Positions 39,787 to 52,399 of a stretch of 64,000 nucleotides of DNA are shown one piece after another. The notes beneath the pieces are model-generated. The model searched no databases. It saw only the letters and a program-made list of their open reading frames with translations, and was not told where the DNA came from. Location of the stretch: the NCBI GenBank assembly GCA_017979445.1, contig CM030709.1:5188001-5252000 (forward strand), in the 5' to 3' direction. Position 1 is the stretch's first letter. Every line of letters starts with the position of its first letter. The translations under genes were made by a program, and so were the position numbers. The DNA comes from Akebia trifoliata. Lineage: Eukaryota; Streptophyta; Magnoliopsida; Ranunculales; Lardizabalaceae.

Positions 39787-40245
39787 GTAGGAAGGAAGCC
39801 TATTTAAAAATGGAAGGTATTTAATGTTCTAAAAAAAGAAGGGCTCCAATTGGATCCCTGAAAATAAGTTTGTATTGAGAAATAATGTATCATATTCTCC
39901 ACAATTAGATTATGTAGTTATGTAATTGCTTGTACCACTTCTCTCAATGGTTATTAGATTGTTAGAGGAGTTATGTAACTGTTTGTATTACAACTCTTTA
40001 TATTAATAGAAGTTCACCCAAAAAATCAAATTATTTGGAAATTTCAATTATTGAAATTCATGAGTTTGGTACTTAAATCTGGAGACAATCTAAAAGAGAT
40101 ATGAGTTAGAGTTCCTTTTTACAAATAAGAGCCAAAGAATGAGTCTAGAGAATTTCTTGAAATAACTAATTAATTTCTTCTTTCTTTTGTTTGTGTGTGA
40201 TTAGACTCGAACAAGTGCAATTAACAGGCTTCACACTTAAATCAT

Positions 40246-41901
40246 AAACAAAAAGAATTAAAATTTACATGTTAAATCATAAACCTAAAAAAGCAACCTT
40301 GATGGGGGTAAACTTAATATCAATAATTTCGTATGTGGGTATCACTAAATTACAAAAAAAGAAAATTTTTCAACAGATACACTATCTTTATATGAAAATG
40401 AATGAATTAGTTGAAGAAATAAAAAAAAATGTACATATCCGTAAGTAAATCAATAAAAATCAGAATTAGGGTACGACTATCGTTGACTAATTTGACAAAT
40501 AAGTCGTTCGAAGGTGTAGATGATAAGATGGTCCTTCAGATTTTGTTGGGTGCATGTTCCAATGATGAATAGTAGTAGTTATTGTGCCTTAGATGTGACA
40601 AAGATAAACCTTAATGTGCATTTAATGGACTCTATTATTGTTTATTATTCCATCATAATAAACTAAACCTCATGACACCTGACTCCTGAAGAAGTACGTG
40701 TCAGATTTTTTTTTTTCCCATTTTCAAAGGCCTTGATGGACCTATGATCTTGCTGTGTGGATGATGTTAGAATGTAGAATCAGTCTGATTGGTGGTTTCA
40801 TTTAATGGGTTGTTTGGTCCAATCAGGAGACTTTGAAGGAATGAGGAATGATCACGTGCTTGTCAAATCATCAAGCATCGGTGAGAGATAGAAACATGGG
40901 AGTGGATCAGTGGAACCATGACTGTAGATTATAATAATATAATACAAATCTCATCATGAAAAGCAAGTCCCAACGATCACGCTGGTCAGCTCCTCTGGAA
41001 TGTGGACTATAATTCTCCACCCACCCATTTTCAAATTTGAATGCACCTATTTGAATGGTTTTTTTAGGCCGACTAGCCTTACTAACTTAGTAAGATTTCA
41101 ACTCTTACTAAGGGTAGTTAACCTTACCTTTCGTGATCTAAAAACGTGATTCGATCTAGGGCTTTTTTCAATCTATAGATCATGATCTTGTCCAAGGAAT
41201 AGTCTCGGGATAAGTGAGGGTGTGCCCTCAATAGGATAAAAATTTTAGAACTTTGAAAAAAATTAATTTCACCATTGAATTTTAATTCTAAATTTGGGAG
41301 TTACGTGGAAATTCAGTAGTTGTCTATTTTCAAAACCTTGGATTAAGAAAAATAATAATTTATTTATTATTTTAGATCTGAATTTTTCCATGGAATCTAG
41401 AGGGTTGTGAAATTGGATTATCAATGTGGTAATCCATTTGCGCAAAACGAATATTAGTAAGACTTAAAATCTTTTTTTTTTTTATTATTAAGACCAACGC
41501 TATACCTTAATCGCAATCACAAGTCATGATCACAATGTGAAAAAAGCCCAAATTTGACAGTCTTGGGCCGTCAAATTTCATAAGATTCAATAGACCAAGA
41601 GATCGAATTTTTCATTGTCAATTTTTTTTTCACAGATCGAAATTATCAAATTAATGAAAGATGAGAGAAGTTCGACAACTCTAAACTGTCAAATCTGGGA
41701 ACATCAAGAATTTCGACGGTCCTAGACCGTCAAAATTCAATTTCTAAATTTCGTAAGCCTTAGCTGTCAATTTTTTCTGTTGAATTTTCCAAATTTCACA
41801 TAGTGGACTACAACTCTTAATGGATCAGATCAAGTTTGAATATAATACATTTAGATCAAATTTTATATGTACATACATCTTTACTATTATACTGAAACTA
41901 G
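40246..41901. other. Intergenic, no gene seen
   Basis: It holds a foldback of CCGTCAAATTT words at about 41535-41720 and a stretch at 41120-41240 (TCCAAGGAATAGTCTCGGGA, GTGAGGGTGTGCC) that is similar to 45800-45885. No protein was recognised. Confidence 0.4.
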
Positions 41902-43117
41902 GGCAGTGTTTGTTTGCGTTATTTTTCAGCGCTTATTGCTGGAAAAAATTAAATTCAGCACTTTTTGTTAAAATATCGCGTTTGTTTACTCTATATTTTC
42001 AACGCTTATTGCTGAAAATAAGTGAAAAAAATTCAGCACTATTTTGATGCTGAAAAAAAGTACTGAAGCGGTAAGCACTTTGTTTTTTCAACACGGACAA
42101 GTATGCCCTTCATTTTTTTGAGCATAGACAAGTATGCCCTTATTCTTAAAAAGATATTACCTCTTATATCCCATGGATAAGTATATAAACACCCCACAAA
42201 TTAATAAACCCACACCATGGCTAAATTATTTTTATCTTATATGGGTTAAAAGTTTTGGAATGAGTAGATTTTTTATGAGGATGATCTCCTCATTAGTATA
42301 TAAGTACTCCACAAATTAATAAACCCACACCATGGCTAAATTATTTGATCTTATATGGGTTAAAAGTTTTGGAATAAGTTGATTTTTGATGAGGATGATC
42401 TCTACAATGAGGAGATCATCCTCACCAAAAATCAGCACATCCTGAAACTTCTAACCCTATCAAAACAAGTTCAAGAATCGTAAATCGTCCTTTTTTTTTT
42501 TTATAATTATTTTTGCCTAGTTAGAAGTTTCAAAATGGACTGATTTTTGGTGAGGATGATCTCTAGACCATATAGACCATCCTCACTAAAAATTTGCTCA
42601 TTCCAAAAATTTTAACCCATATAAAACAAAAAAAAATTGGCTATAGTGTGGGTTGCCCTTATAAATTCATAGAGTGCTTTTATAATTACACATCCTTCAT
42701 TTCCATCGAAAATTATTCATCCAAAATTAAGTTCTTTTAATGTTGATTTCAAAATTTTGTGACTTGTATGACATTATTATTTTTAATTTGAAATTTGTGG
42801 GCTTTTATAAATATAAATTATTATTTATAAATTCAAGATTTGAGTATTATTTATTATTTAAAAATGAATTGTATTTTAATTTTATAATAAATAATATATT
42901 TTATTGTGTTTGATAAGAAATAGGCATTTGAAGCATGCAAACAATGTATAATATGATTGTAAGGGTAACAAAGATAATTTATCAACTTCAGCAATATGTA
43001 ACAAACACGATTCAGCATATAAACAAACAACTTTTTCAGCACTTAAATTCAGCGCTTATAAGTTTCAGCGCTTAATGCTATTCAGCACTTATTTTTTTCA
43101 GTTTAACAAACAGCACC
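41902..43117. mobile_element. Harbinger/Tourist-like non-autonomous element 1, 1216 bp
   Basis: The left end GGCAGTGTTTGTTTGCG and the right end GTTTAACAAACAGCACC form imperfect terminal inverted repeats. The flanking 3-bp duplication is TAG (41899-41901 and 43118-43120). Subterminal GCGCTTATTGCTG and CAGCGCTTA words repeat at both ends. The interior carries nested GAGGATGATCTC hairpins and an extra tandem duplication of about 115 bp (near 42198 and 42313). There is no transposase. Confidence 0.75.
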
Positions 43118-43259
43118 TAGGTCAAAGATGTGCTTGTTTACACCAAAATTTTAAATATAAGAAAATACCCCCACTTTTACATTTAACCTCTCCATTATCA
43201 AGGGCCTTTTCATGAAAAGAAATATAATTCCAATACCAAGATCTCTTTTAATCATGTTA

Positions 43260-44347
43260 GGTGGTGTTTGTTTGCGCTATTTTTCAGTGCTTATTGCTGA
43301 AAAAAATTAAATTCAGCACTTTTGTCAAAATAGTGCGTTTGTTTACTCGTGCTTATTGCTGAAAATAAGTGAAAAAAATTCAGCACTATTTTGATGCTGA
43401 AAAAAAGTGCTGAAGCGGTAAGCACTTCGCTTTTTCAACACGGACAAGTATGCCCTTTGTTTTTTTGAGCATGGACAACTATGCCCTTATTCTAAAAGGA
43501 TATTACCTCTTATATCCCATGGATAAGTATATAGACACCCCACAAATAATAACCCACACCATAGCTAAATTATTTTGTCTTATATGGGTTAAAATTTTTG
43601 GAATGAGTTGATTTTTGGTGAGGATGATCTCTACAATGAGGAGATCATTCTCACAAAAAATCAGCACATCTTGAAACTTTTAACCCTATCAAAACAAGTT
43701 CAAGAATCGTAAATTGTCCATTTTTTTTTTTTGAAAACTATTTTTAACGAGTTAGAAGTTTCAAAATAAACTGATTTTTGGTGAGGATGATCTCTAGACC
43801 ATATAAATTATCCTCACTAAAAATTTGGTCATTCCAAAAATTTTAATCCATATAAAACAAAACAAAAAATGGCTATAGTGTGGGTTGCCCTTATTAATTC
43901 ATAGGGTGCTTTTATAATTACACATCCTTCATTTCCATCGAAAATTATTCATAAAAAATTAAGTTCTTTTTAAAGTTGATTTCAAATTTTGGTGACTTGT
44001 ATGACATTATTATTTTTAATTTGATTTGTGGGCTTTTATAAATAGAAATTATTATTTCTAAATTGAAGATTTGAGTATTATTTATTATTTAAAAATAAAT
44101 TGTATTTTAATTTTATAAGAAATAATATATTTTAGTGTGTTTGATAATAAATAAGCATTTATACATGTAAACAATGTATAATATGATTGTAAGGGTAACA
44201 AAGACAATTTATCAGTTTCAGCAATGTGTAACAAACATGATTCAGCATCTAAACAAACAACTTTTTTAGCACTTAAATTCAGCGCTTATAAGTTTCAGCG
44301 CTTAATGCTATTCAGCACTTATTTTTTTCAGTTTAACAAACAGCACC
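43260..44347. mobile_element. Harbinger/Tourist-like non-autonomous element 2, 1088 bp
   Basis: The ends are GGTGGTGTTTGTTTGCG and GTTTAACAAACAGCACC, flanked by TTA (43257-43259 and 44348-44350), the typical PIF/Harbinger duplication. It matches element 1 along almost its whole length but lacks the internal 115-bp duplication. No transposase frame is present. Confidence 0.8.
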
Positions 44348-44564
44348 TTAGTTGGTTTTCAGCTTTCTAAAAATACAAAAAATATTTATTATTATTTAAA
44401 ATTATAAAAATAAAATTCCAATATATTAAATGATCAAAATATGATATAAAATTAGATCGTGTATAGAAAATTTTAAAAAAAAATTAGATCATATATAAAT
44501 CAAAATGTATTTTTTGATAATGCATTTAAAAAAAAAAAATCAAAACCTAACTTAAACCTAACCC

Positions 44565-44862
44565 CAAGTTGGCCTAGTGGAAAGTCGAGTCTTAAAAAGT
44601 TCCTCAAGAAGGGTAAGTTAAGTGTTTGAAACCCCACGAAACTATGAATTCCTTGAGACCACCCTCCAGGGTCTGATTGACCATTGACTCAACCACTTGC
44701 ATGCAGGACTTTTCAAGGGGATAGTGTGTGTGACCATGGGATTAGTCTCACCTGAAGGGTGGGGATACCCACAATAAGCACCCCCCCCCCCCCCCCCCCC
44801 CCAAAAAAAATAATAAAAAAAATAAAATAAAATAAAATAAAATAATAATAATAAAAAAAAAT
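44565..44862 (+). mobile_element. tRNA-derived SINE with poly(C)/poly(A) tail
   Basis: It has an A-box-like GTTGGCCTAGTGGAAAG near 44569 and a B-box-like GTTTGAAACCCC near 44624, then GGGATTAGTCTCACCTGAAG and GGTGGGGATACCCACAATAA. The tail is 22 C (44781-44802) followed by A-rich AAAAT repeats. The TTAGTCTCACC part matches the SINE at 20415-20609. Confidence 0.7.
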
Positions 44863-45451
44863 TCCTATCCTAAATAATAAACCTTCAAGGATGAGGTTTT
44901 ATTTGGATCAATGTGACAATCCATATGATGTAAATGAAAACTTCAACTCTAGGTCCTCATAAACCTTTGGTCCACCTAACATATTTTTTTTCTAACATAT
45001 ATATCCAAATCCAACTATTATTAGACTGAATTGGAATCCATATAGAGAGAACAAATTCCATAACTTGTTGTATTGGATACAACTTTTATTATATTTGTTT
45101 CTTGTCGACCCGATTTAATTCAAACTTGTCATGTATAATTAGTACAAGATCAACATGTTTTGAAACTCTTCCATTGGACTTAGGTGAACCTAATTTTTCA
45201 AGAACCCAAGCCATCACATTTCATGTCCAGCACATTGAGGACTTGTCCACCCAAAATTTCATATGGATTATTTCTGACCATTGGATTAAAACTTCTCTGT
45301 TTTTTATAAAGGTATCTGTTCATTGTTGTGTCCAGGTCGAATGATCAAAGTAGTCTGGTTCACTTAAGGTTACAATTGTTGCACAGTTTCCTAGGAAGGT
45401 ACACTTTGTAGGGCACGTGCTTGATGTTTAAAAAAAAAAAGTGTCACAAGC

Positions 45452-47032
45452 AAGAGAGGTCTGACCGTATAATGTTCGAGGGAGGGGTGCAGCTTTGGCA
45501 GGTCTAATGTACGGTTTTGATTTGATATCCACTTTAGTAAGAGTCACCCCAGCACGACTCTAGGGTTTTGGTTGGATTTAGATTTTTAAACCCATTTAAA
45601 AGTAGGTTGGGCTTGGGCTAAGATTTTGATAGGCCCAACTTATCTGAGCCCACTTTCTACTACACACTATATTGGAGTTGCTCAATTCTTGCTCTTCCTG
45701 AATTCCTGTTAGTCGATACTTTTTAGTTTTGGTTTCTTGATAACTGGGTATCCCTGTAGACAGCGGACCGGGCCCATATATGGGTTTTTCCCAGTCTATA
45801 AACTATGGTCTTATCCAAGGACTAGTCCAGGGGAATGTGCAACGCCCACACATCACATACACCAGGTAAGTGAGGGTGTGCCATCGCAGGTGGCCCCTGA
45901 GGAATTAATGCTCATACTGGGTATCAAACTCAATACTTGCTCTCTACAACTTATGATTGGGATATATAGACTCATTGGAAGAAAAAAAAAAAAGACTCAA
46001 AGAAACACAAAATCCTGATCATTGGATTTTAACGAAGAAGGTGTCATCTAGCTTAGTTGGTAAAGCCTATGAAGGATGATACTGTAGCCTGGGTTCAATT
46101 CCCACCATCATCGAGTTATCTGATCTCAGTAAAAATCGGTTTATCAATAATAATAATAAAAAAAGATATCTTTCTCAAGGACACAATATGCATTTCTCAA
46201 GCTTTTAATGGTTTTGAATGTGAAATCTGATTAATTGTCATCATGAACAATATACACAAATGATTGGAAGATGCACTAATGAGTAAAAAATGGTAGAATA
46301 AAAAAATTATTTTTTACCACAAAATGTCAACTGTCACCTCAAGATGCCATAGTCTAAGCTTTACAGTGAATTAGATAGGTTATACGGGGTCATCTCAGTT
46401 CCAACACAAAATTAAAATGGATTAATTTGGATATCTAGTGGGCAAAACTTAAGTAGGATATAGGTTGTCAATTGAGCCCGCTGGCCCACTACCCGGCCCG
46501 CTAGATAAAACAAGCTTAGGGCTTTCAGCCAGTCAAATCCAGTTGGGCTAGGGTCGTTATAGTTCCTAGCCCGACCCAACCTAATAAAAGTAAAATATAT
46601 TGTATGACTATAATTTGACTCTCATATTTAATAATTATAGGTTAATAAAACATTAATCACAAATCCAATTGAATAATCTTACGACACACAAAAATATTAT
46701 TTAAAAAAAAAATCTCTTTTTTTTCATTAAAAAAAATTGTTGTCATTTTAGGGCCGGGCTAGGTCTTAGTCGAATTGGGCCGATGGTCTTAAGGTTCTCA
46801 AAAAAGAAGGGATCCAGTTGGATCCCTGAAAATAAGTTTGGTACTTAAATTCGAAGGTATCTAAAAAGGATACGTGTTAAGAGGTCCTTTCTACAAATCA
46901 GAGGCAATCCTCTCTTGATAAACCTATTTCATATAAGGGCAAATTCCCAGTAGGAAAAAGGAGGATAAGTCCAGAGAATTTGGTTAGAATCGAGCGTCTT
47001 AGTGCAATTAACAGGTTTCACACTTACACACA
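45452..47032. repeat. Duplicated segment, copy B (compact)
   Basis: It is collinear with 35584-40245 and lacks the large insertions found there, so it shows the older arrangement for the solo LTR site. The tRNA-like unit lies at 46045-46162, with A box TAGCTTAGTTGG (46049-46060) and B box GGTTCAATTCC (46092-46102). Confidence 0.8.
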
Positions 47033-50000
47033 ACATTATGAAATTTTCATTAAAAAGATCTCAACAGCTCATAATGTAGAGCTCTAAGGTGTGCACATTT
47101 TCTACTACGTATACAATTGTATTCTAAGAAGGAAATTGGCTCTGATAAAAAAGATGAGAAGGCCCCTAGAAGATATGGCTGGGATTAAAAATTGTAAATA
47201 TTTTTTTTTTTCTTCAACAAATGCATGTTTAATAAAACTTCACACATACACACACCTTATGATTTCCAACCATGGATTACCATCTTCAAAGTGATGGTGG
47301 CAATGATTGGGCAAAATTGCTAATCTACGCAATTTGAAAATTAACATCTAACTTCTCAAGTTGCTTGAACCAAAAGAACATGAATCCAAGAATACTAATG
47401 ATGATGAACGAACGAAAGTTCTATTAGTCCTCAAAATGGCCAAATAAATAGCATACGAAGCCATCTTGAAAAGTTTGCACACTACCAAGAATTAAAAAAG
47501 AGCAAGGACAGAGACCTAGTGAACAACTAGGGGATGTTGAAAATGGAGGTAAAGAGAGACCAAAATCATTTGAATGAGAAGATAATTTACCAATTCGCCA
47601 TTGACTTTACATGTGGAACAATAATCAATCATGATAATACCTCCATAAATAATACTTTCTGCACTAAAAAAAAAAAAAAAAAACATATCCAAGGATGTTA
47701 TATTCAAACAAAGAAAGCCACCTTGGATGGAACACAATTGACTCCAAATCGTAGAAGCTGGAAAATCAAATGATCAATTAGAAGCAAGAGCTTGATAAAA
47801 AGATGATAGAGAAAATCCCATCCTCACTACACTTGACAATCCTCCCGAGGAGTGGAGATGGGGGCAGAAGACATGCTATTAAAAAGACTAGCAATCAACT
47901 TAAGCTCCCCGTCATCATTTTCCTCCTAAACCCAAAGTCTCATGAAAATTTTCTTCTTATCAGACCATAAAATTCTGAACCAACAAGGTTTTTTTCTTCT
48001 TTTTTGTATGAAATAGAGTAAATATTAGCGAATCATGACTTAAGAGAAGAACTACCACACCAATGATACTCCCAAAATCAACTCTATTCTCTTATCCACT
48101 TTTGACCCAAATCTTCCTCTTAAATCTGGAAGCACCTTTAAAAACCCCTTTCCACACACCAAACCCATATACTAAGATCTCACAATTCCACTTTCCTATC
48201 TCATCCCCTCAGAGAGATACTTGGAGAAGGGCACAATCCACTACAGCCATAATTCTGTGTAACATGTTAGGACATGTGGCAGGAGATCCCATGTTCAAGT
48301 GTATGTGAACCACTTTCCCATCCCATGCCCTCAACCCATACTTGAAGAAGAACAAAGGCAGGGATGCTAATTTTTTTTAACACACTCATGGAATATTCTC
48401 CAACGGATACAATGCATGCAAACATGCCAATTTGGTATAAAAAAAAAACATAGAGTTTTGAATCATAGTCCAAGTAAGCATGCAACCCACGCTTGTGCTT
48501 GAGACCAATCCAATGAGGTGACACATGTATGTGTGTGTAGGTCTGTAGACTTCCATAGCCCGTGGATAGTAAAAGCAAAATATTCAACAACTCTTAACAC
48601 TCCTTTCCATTATCCAATGTGGGGCTAACATATTACACAAGGAAATAAGGGAAACAAACAAAATGTGCAACCATGGCAACTGTGTGCTTTTCTCATAAGA
48701 ATTTTTATTCACCTAAAGTTTTAATGCTAAAAAATATGAATGATTCCCGACTCCCCACTTTATAGATATAGGATCTAGCGAGGAAATGAATGCTGCACGT
48801 GAGACCCACAACCTATCTAAAAAAGGGACCCAATAGGTCACTTTCACTAAAGAAAACCTAGATATATACCGTAAAATCATCAAAACCATTTATGAACCAA
48901 TTTTGGGTTGGACTTTTCTGATTCAGAAAGCTTGCCTCAAGGTTTTCTATTTGGGTATAAATTGACCCCTGTAGGATGTGTTGCTTAGCTGGGAAAGTTT
49001 CTGATTCAAGACACTGGCCTTACATAAGGTTTTATGTGGGAATAAATAAATCTTGTAAGCTTTTTTCGGATGCTTCTAACCACCTGAATTTTTTTCTTAT
49101 TTATGGAAAGCTACAAGATCTCTTTATTAGATGGTTAAAAGTCAAAACTATCTAATCAATCTGATTTTCCCCAAAAATGGGATTCAGTGATTGCACAGCC
49201 CAGGTTGATAAGAATATGCACCACTTCTTGCATTTGAGTAAGTACTACCTGATGTTTTTCATACCTCTCATGCTGCAATGAAGAATCCTAAATAGGCTGG
49301 CTTCCACGATCTATTTTAGTAAAGGGAATATTTTCCCAGTTTTGAGAGGGAATCACCTCATGCAGAGCAACACTGTCAGCTATTGTTGGATGGGGGCAAT
49401 CCCAATTTCTAGAAGAAAGTTATCCTGGTATGACATGGATGTACCCAATAAAGAAAAGTTGTTATATGATAGTGTAAGGTTAGGCCAATAAACTTGCAAT
49501 TCAAGTGATCAAATATAACTTCCAAGTGAAATATGAATTCCAGTTTTGCACACCTGTGACCTTCTTCCTATATTTGTATCTATTGGATTGTGTGGACGCA
49601 TCGTGTAACCACTTGTATCGTATGAAACTTAAATTGTATCTGAACTGTAACTGAAACTGGACTGGAGTGATGCTGTAAGGCAGATCCCAAAGGCTGATCT
49701 ACAATCCTTGCAGGTTACAGGAGATAGGCATCATTCAAGTTACTAATCCTCTTCCATAAGGGATCAGCAGCTTTGTAGATGTTGGTGTTGATGGAATGCG
49801 AATGTGTGACAATAAATGATGTTGAAGGTTGTAGCTGAATTGGTTAGTTCTGTGTTGTTAGTTTGTGAGTTGAATCCATGTTTACCTAGCCAAAAAGGAT
49901 TGTAACAACTAACAAGTAATCTAAAATATGAGACCCAAAGCAGCCTATATGGAGAGATGATGTAACACCTATATATAGAAGACCGACAATTGTATGAGAG

Positions 50001-51193
50001 TACAATAAGAACCTGGGATTTTCTTATTGTGCAAGTACAGCAACCTAAAAAAGGAAGGATAAAAAGGAGGTCTATCTACTTATTTTTTTTTTTAAAAAGG
50101 GCCATTGGATAATGGAGATCAAGAGTTATGATTATGAGAATACGAAACTACAAATGCGAGTGAAATGTGGGAAACACCAACAAACCAGCTAGAATGTGTT
50201 CTAGAACAATGAGACTTGTCAGTAGGTCAAGATGTGTCACTATGGTTCAGCTAAACAGAAAGGAAACTGGTATTGGACCTCAAGCAAGCAAATAATCCAT
50301 GAACGTAAGCACATTGCATATGAAAACTTCATATTGTTCAAGAAGCTGTGATCAGACCCACAATCTCATGGTTACAGGGTACAACGTCAACAAATTATGC
50401 TATTGGCTTGAGCACTGGCATATGAAAACTTGATTGAGTACATGGTAAAATTTAAAACAAGTGGATGAAAAAGCTGATTACTCTAAAACACGATTCTCAT
50501 AGAGAACTCAAAAATAGAAGAATCAGAGAATGGAATAGCCAATTTCAATGTTCAAAACTAGACTGAGAATGAGTTTTCAGTCAAGCTGAATAAGGACCCA
50601 AGAGAGTACATGTCAGATTTTAAATTTATTTAAACCTTTGAAAAAATGATGTGTTTCAGCATAGGCTCTTCTATGCCCCTTGTGGGTAGCAGCAGAATTA
50701 TGACTTGGATGAAAAACAACAACGATTCAGTTCAATGATGACATAAACTAATAAATAGCTGCAACAATATTACAATAAGAAAGCAACAATGCAGAACAAA
50801 ATAAAAAAGCACCATATAAACACAAGACATCCTGATGTCAGATGTGTTCCCATCAAAACACCCAAGCATCAATTGAAATTGAGCTAAAGCAATAAAGCTT
50901 TTCATTTTTTATGGTAGAAAGGTAATTGGATGTGGATCAGTCATAGAACTTGACATATAAAGCTAAGACCAGTGCATTACCAGAGTGTCCCTATTTTGTA
51001 GTCTCTTGAAAGCTACGAGACTGCAGAATAAGGAAAGTAAAACCCATATCCAAATATTTGTTAAGAGAAAAACAAGTTCTCAATTCGAGAAAGACTGATT
51101 AAACAATAAGAATTCCAGCCAATCAGATTAAATAGGTAGAGAAATAACCTAAAAGGCCTGGTTAGATTGCAGTTATGCTTTTCTTTGGTTGAG
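47033..51193. other. Intergenic, downstream of the F-box/kelch gene
   Basis: No coding gene was recognised. An A run lies at 47667-47683. The stretch 49780-50030 has a TATATATAG word and ends with an AATAAGAACC...TTCTTATTG stem, which may be an old LTR, but no duplication or second LTR was found. The last few hundred bases before 51193 are the likely 3' UTR of the kelch gene. Confidence 0.4.
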
Positions 51194-52399
51194 TCAACAG
51201 CCCATGACAGCACAGTTGTAGACAAACACCCCTGTGCGCTCCTTCACATCGAGTACTTTCCACTCCAAAGTCCCATCCTTGACACCTGAATCTGGACACC
51301 AAGAATGCAGCACAATGCCCTCACCTTCTGGGCCCCTCTGCCCGCCTACAACCAATAGTTCCTTCCCACAAGCCTTGAAAGCCAAACCCCAACCATTCGA
51401 AGAATCAGCTCTAACTGGAAGTCTTCCCAACACAACCCAACTGTTATTCTCCTTGTTGTACTTCTTCACCATGTTGGTCATGTGTTCAACTGCATAGAGT
51501 TGGTTCTCCACAACAGTCACAAGTGGAGGTGCTTGAGCTGCCTTATTAACATTTGGATACATCCCCTCAATTTTCCTCCATTTCTTAGTCTCGAGGTCAT
51601 ACTCTTCTCCGCAAGTCAAAGATACAGTAGGACTTAACATCCCACCAATGACGTAGAATTTCCCATCCATGAAAAACCCAGAGCACAGCTTACGTGGAGA
51701 GTGCATATTGGGCAAGAGTTCCCATCTACCCGACTCCGAGTCATAGAGCTCCGCAGACTTCAAAACAGTACCGTTCCTATCACTTCCTCCTGCAACAATG
51801 GCAACCGAACCAAAGCTACCCGAACCGAACAAGCACCGAGGGAGATTCATCCCCTGACACTTGAACCAATTCCGTCGAACCAAACTATAATTCCAAATGG
51901 CAAAGTCCAACAATTCCCGGCCGAAAACCAGCAATTCACTCCCCACAGCTAAAGACTCTTTGTCTGCATGATTGAAGCAGTCATCGCAAGGGATCTTGGG
52001 CAATCTCATCCATGTCTTTCTCGAGGGGTCAAAAGCCTCCCAACCTCTTGGATCACATACCAAGTAAACCCAATGCTCTGCGATTTTCATCTGTTTCCGC
52101 AATCTATAGAGGTATCCACTCCTCATCAGAGAATTAAATCTCGTGCTGAGGCAACCAAGAGAAGCATAATCTGATCGGCATGCCCAAGCAAGGCAGTTAA
52201 GAGCGATATCATCATGGAGACCAGGAAGTAGAGAATCACACGATCCAACACAGCGGTGGTGGTGGTCGTGATCGTAATCTCCTCCCTTAGATCTCTTAGG
52301 AATCACGTATTCTTCTTTCTCAGATGAATCTAAGCAAGATTTGTTCATCAGTTCTGGAAGATTAAACAACTTCTTCGACCTACTAGCTTCTAGAAACAT
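51194..52399 (-). CDS. F-box/kelch-repeat protein
   Basis: This is a single-exon coding frame of 401 residues on the minus strand. It resembles Arabidopsis F-box/kelch proteins of the At1g74510/At5g60570 group. The F-box spans about residues 57-101 ([20 protein letters not shown]), which would bind an ASK/SKP1 adaptor in an SCF ubiquitin ligase. Kelch repeats follow from about 105 to 370, seen as [34 protein letters not shown] and LLVVGGQRG; they would form a beta-propeller that binds the substrate, which is unknown. An acidic, His-rich stretch (DYDHDHHH) precedes the F-box. The start chosen is the first Met of the frame. A 5' UTR intron is possible: donor TCAG/GTGATC near 53247 and acceptor TTTTCTAG near 52524 on the minus strand. 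The length is normal for the family. Confidence 0.93.
   Translation of the reverse strand: MFLEASRSKKLFNLPELMNKSCLDSSEKEEYVIPKRSKGGDYDHDHHHRCVGSCDSLLPGLHDDIALNCLAWACRSDYASLGCLSTRFNSLMRSGYLYRLRKQMKIAEHWVYLVCDPRGWEAFDPSRKTWMRLPKIPCDDCFNHADKESLAVGSELLVFGRELLDFAIWNYSLVRRNWFKCQGMNLPRCLFGSGSFGSVAIVAGGSDRNGTVLKSAELYDSESGRWELLPNMHSPRKLCSGFFMDGKFYVIGGMLSPTVSLTCGEEYDLETKKWRKIEGMYPNVNKAAQAPPLVTVVENQLYAVEHMTNMVKKYNKENNSWVVLGRLPVRADSSNGWGLAFKACGKELLVVGGQRGPEGEGIVLHSWCPDSGVKDGTLEWKVLDVKERTGVFVYNCAVMGC

Larger units (their letters stand above)
35584..40245. repeat. Duplicated segment, copy A (expanded by insertions)
   Basis: Blocks of this stretch match 45452-47032 in the same order. These are 35584-35830 (GAGGTCTGACTGTATAATG), 35880-36020 (the tRNA-like part), 37082-37584 (ATGGTTTTGAATGTGAAAT), 39506-39660 (TAATTATAGGTTAATAA), 39840-39880 (GGATCCCTGAAAATAAGTTT) and 40057-40245 (GTGCAATTAACAGG). 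Copy A holds extra material at about 36095-37080, 37585-39500 and 39880-40056 that copy B lacks. Confidence 0.8.

Noticed and set aside
43118..43259. Treating the Harbinger pair as a tandem duplication
   Set aside because: Target duplications differ (TAG and TTA) and the spacer is not repeated outside the pair.
49780..50035. Possible LTR with a TATA-like TATATATAG
   Set aside because: No TG...CA boundaries with a target duplication and no second copy were found; kept only as a note.
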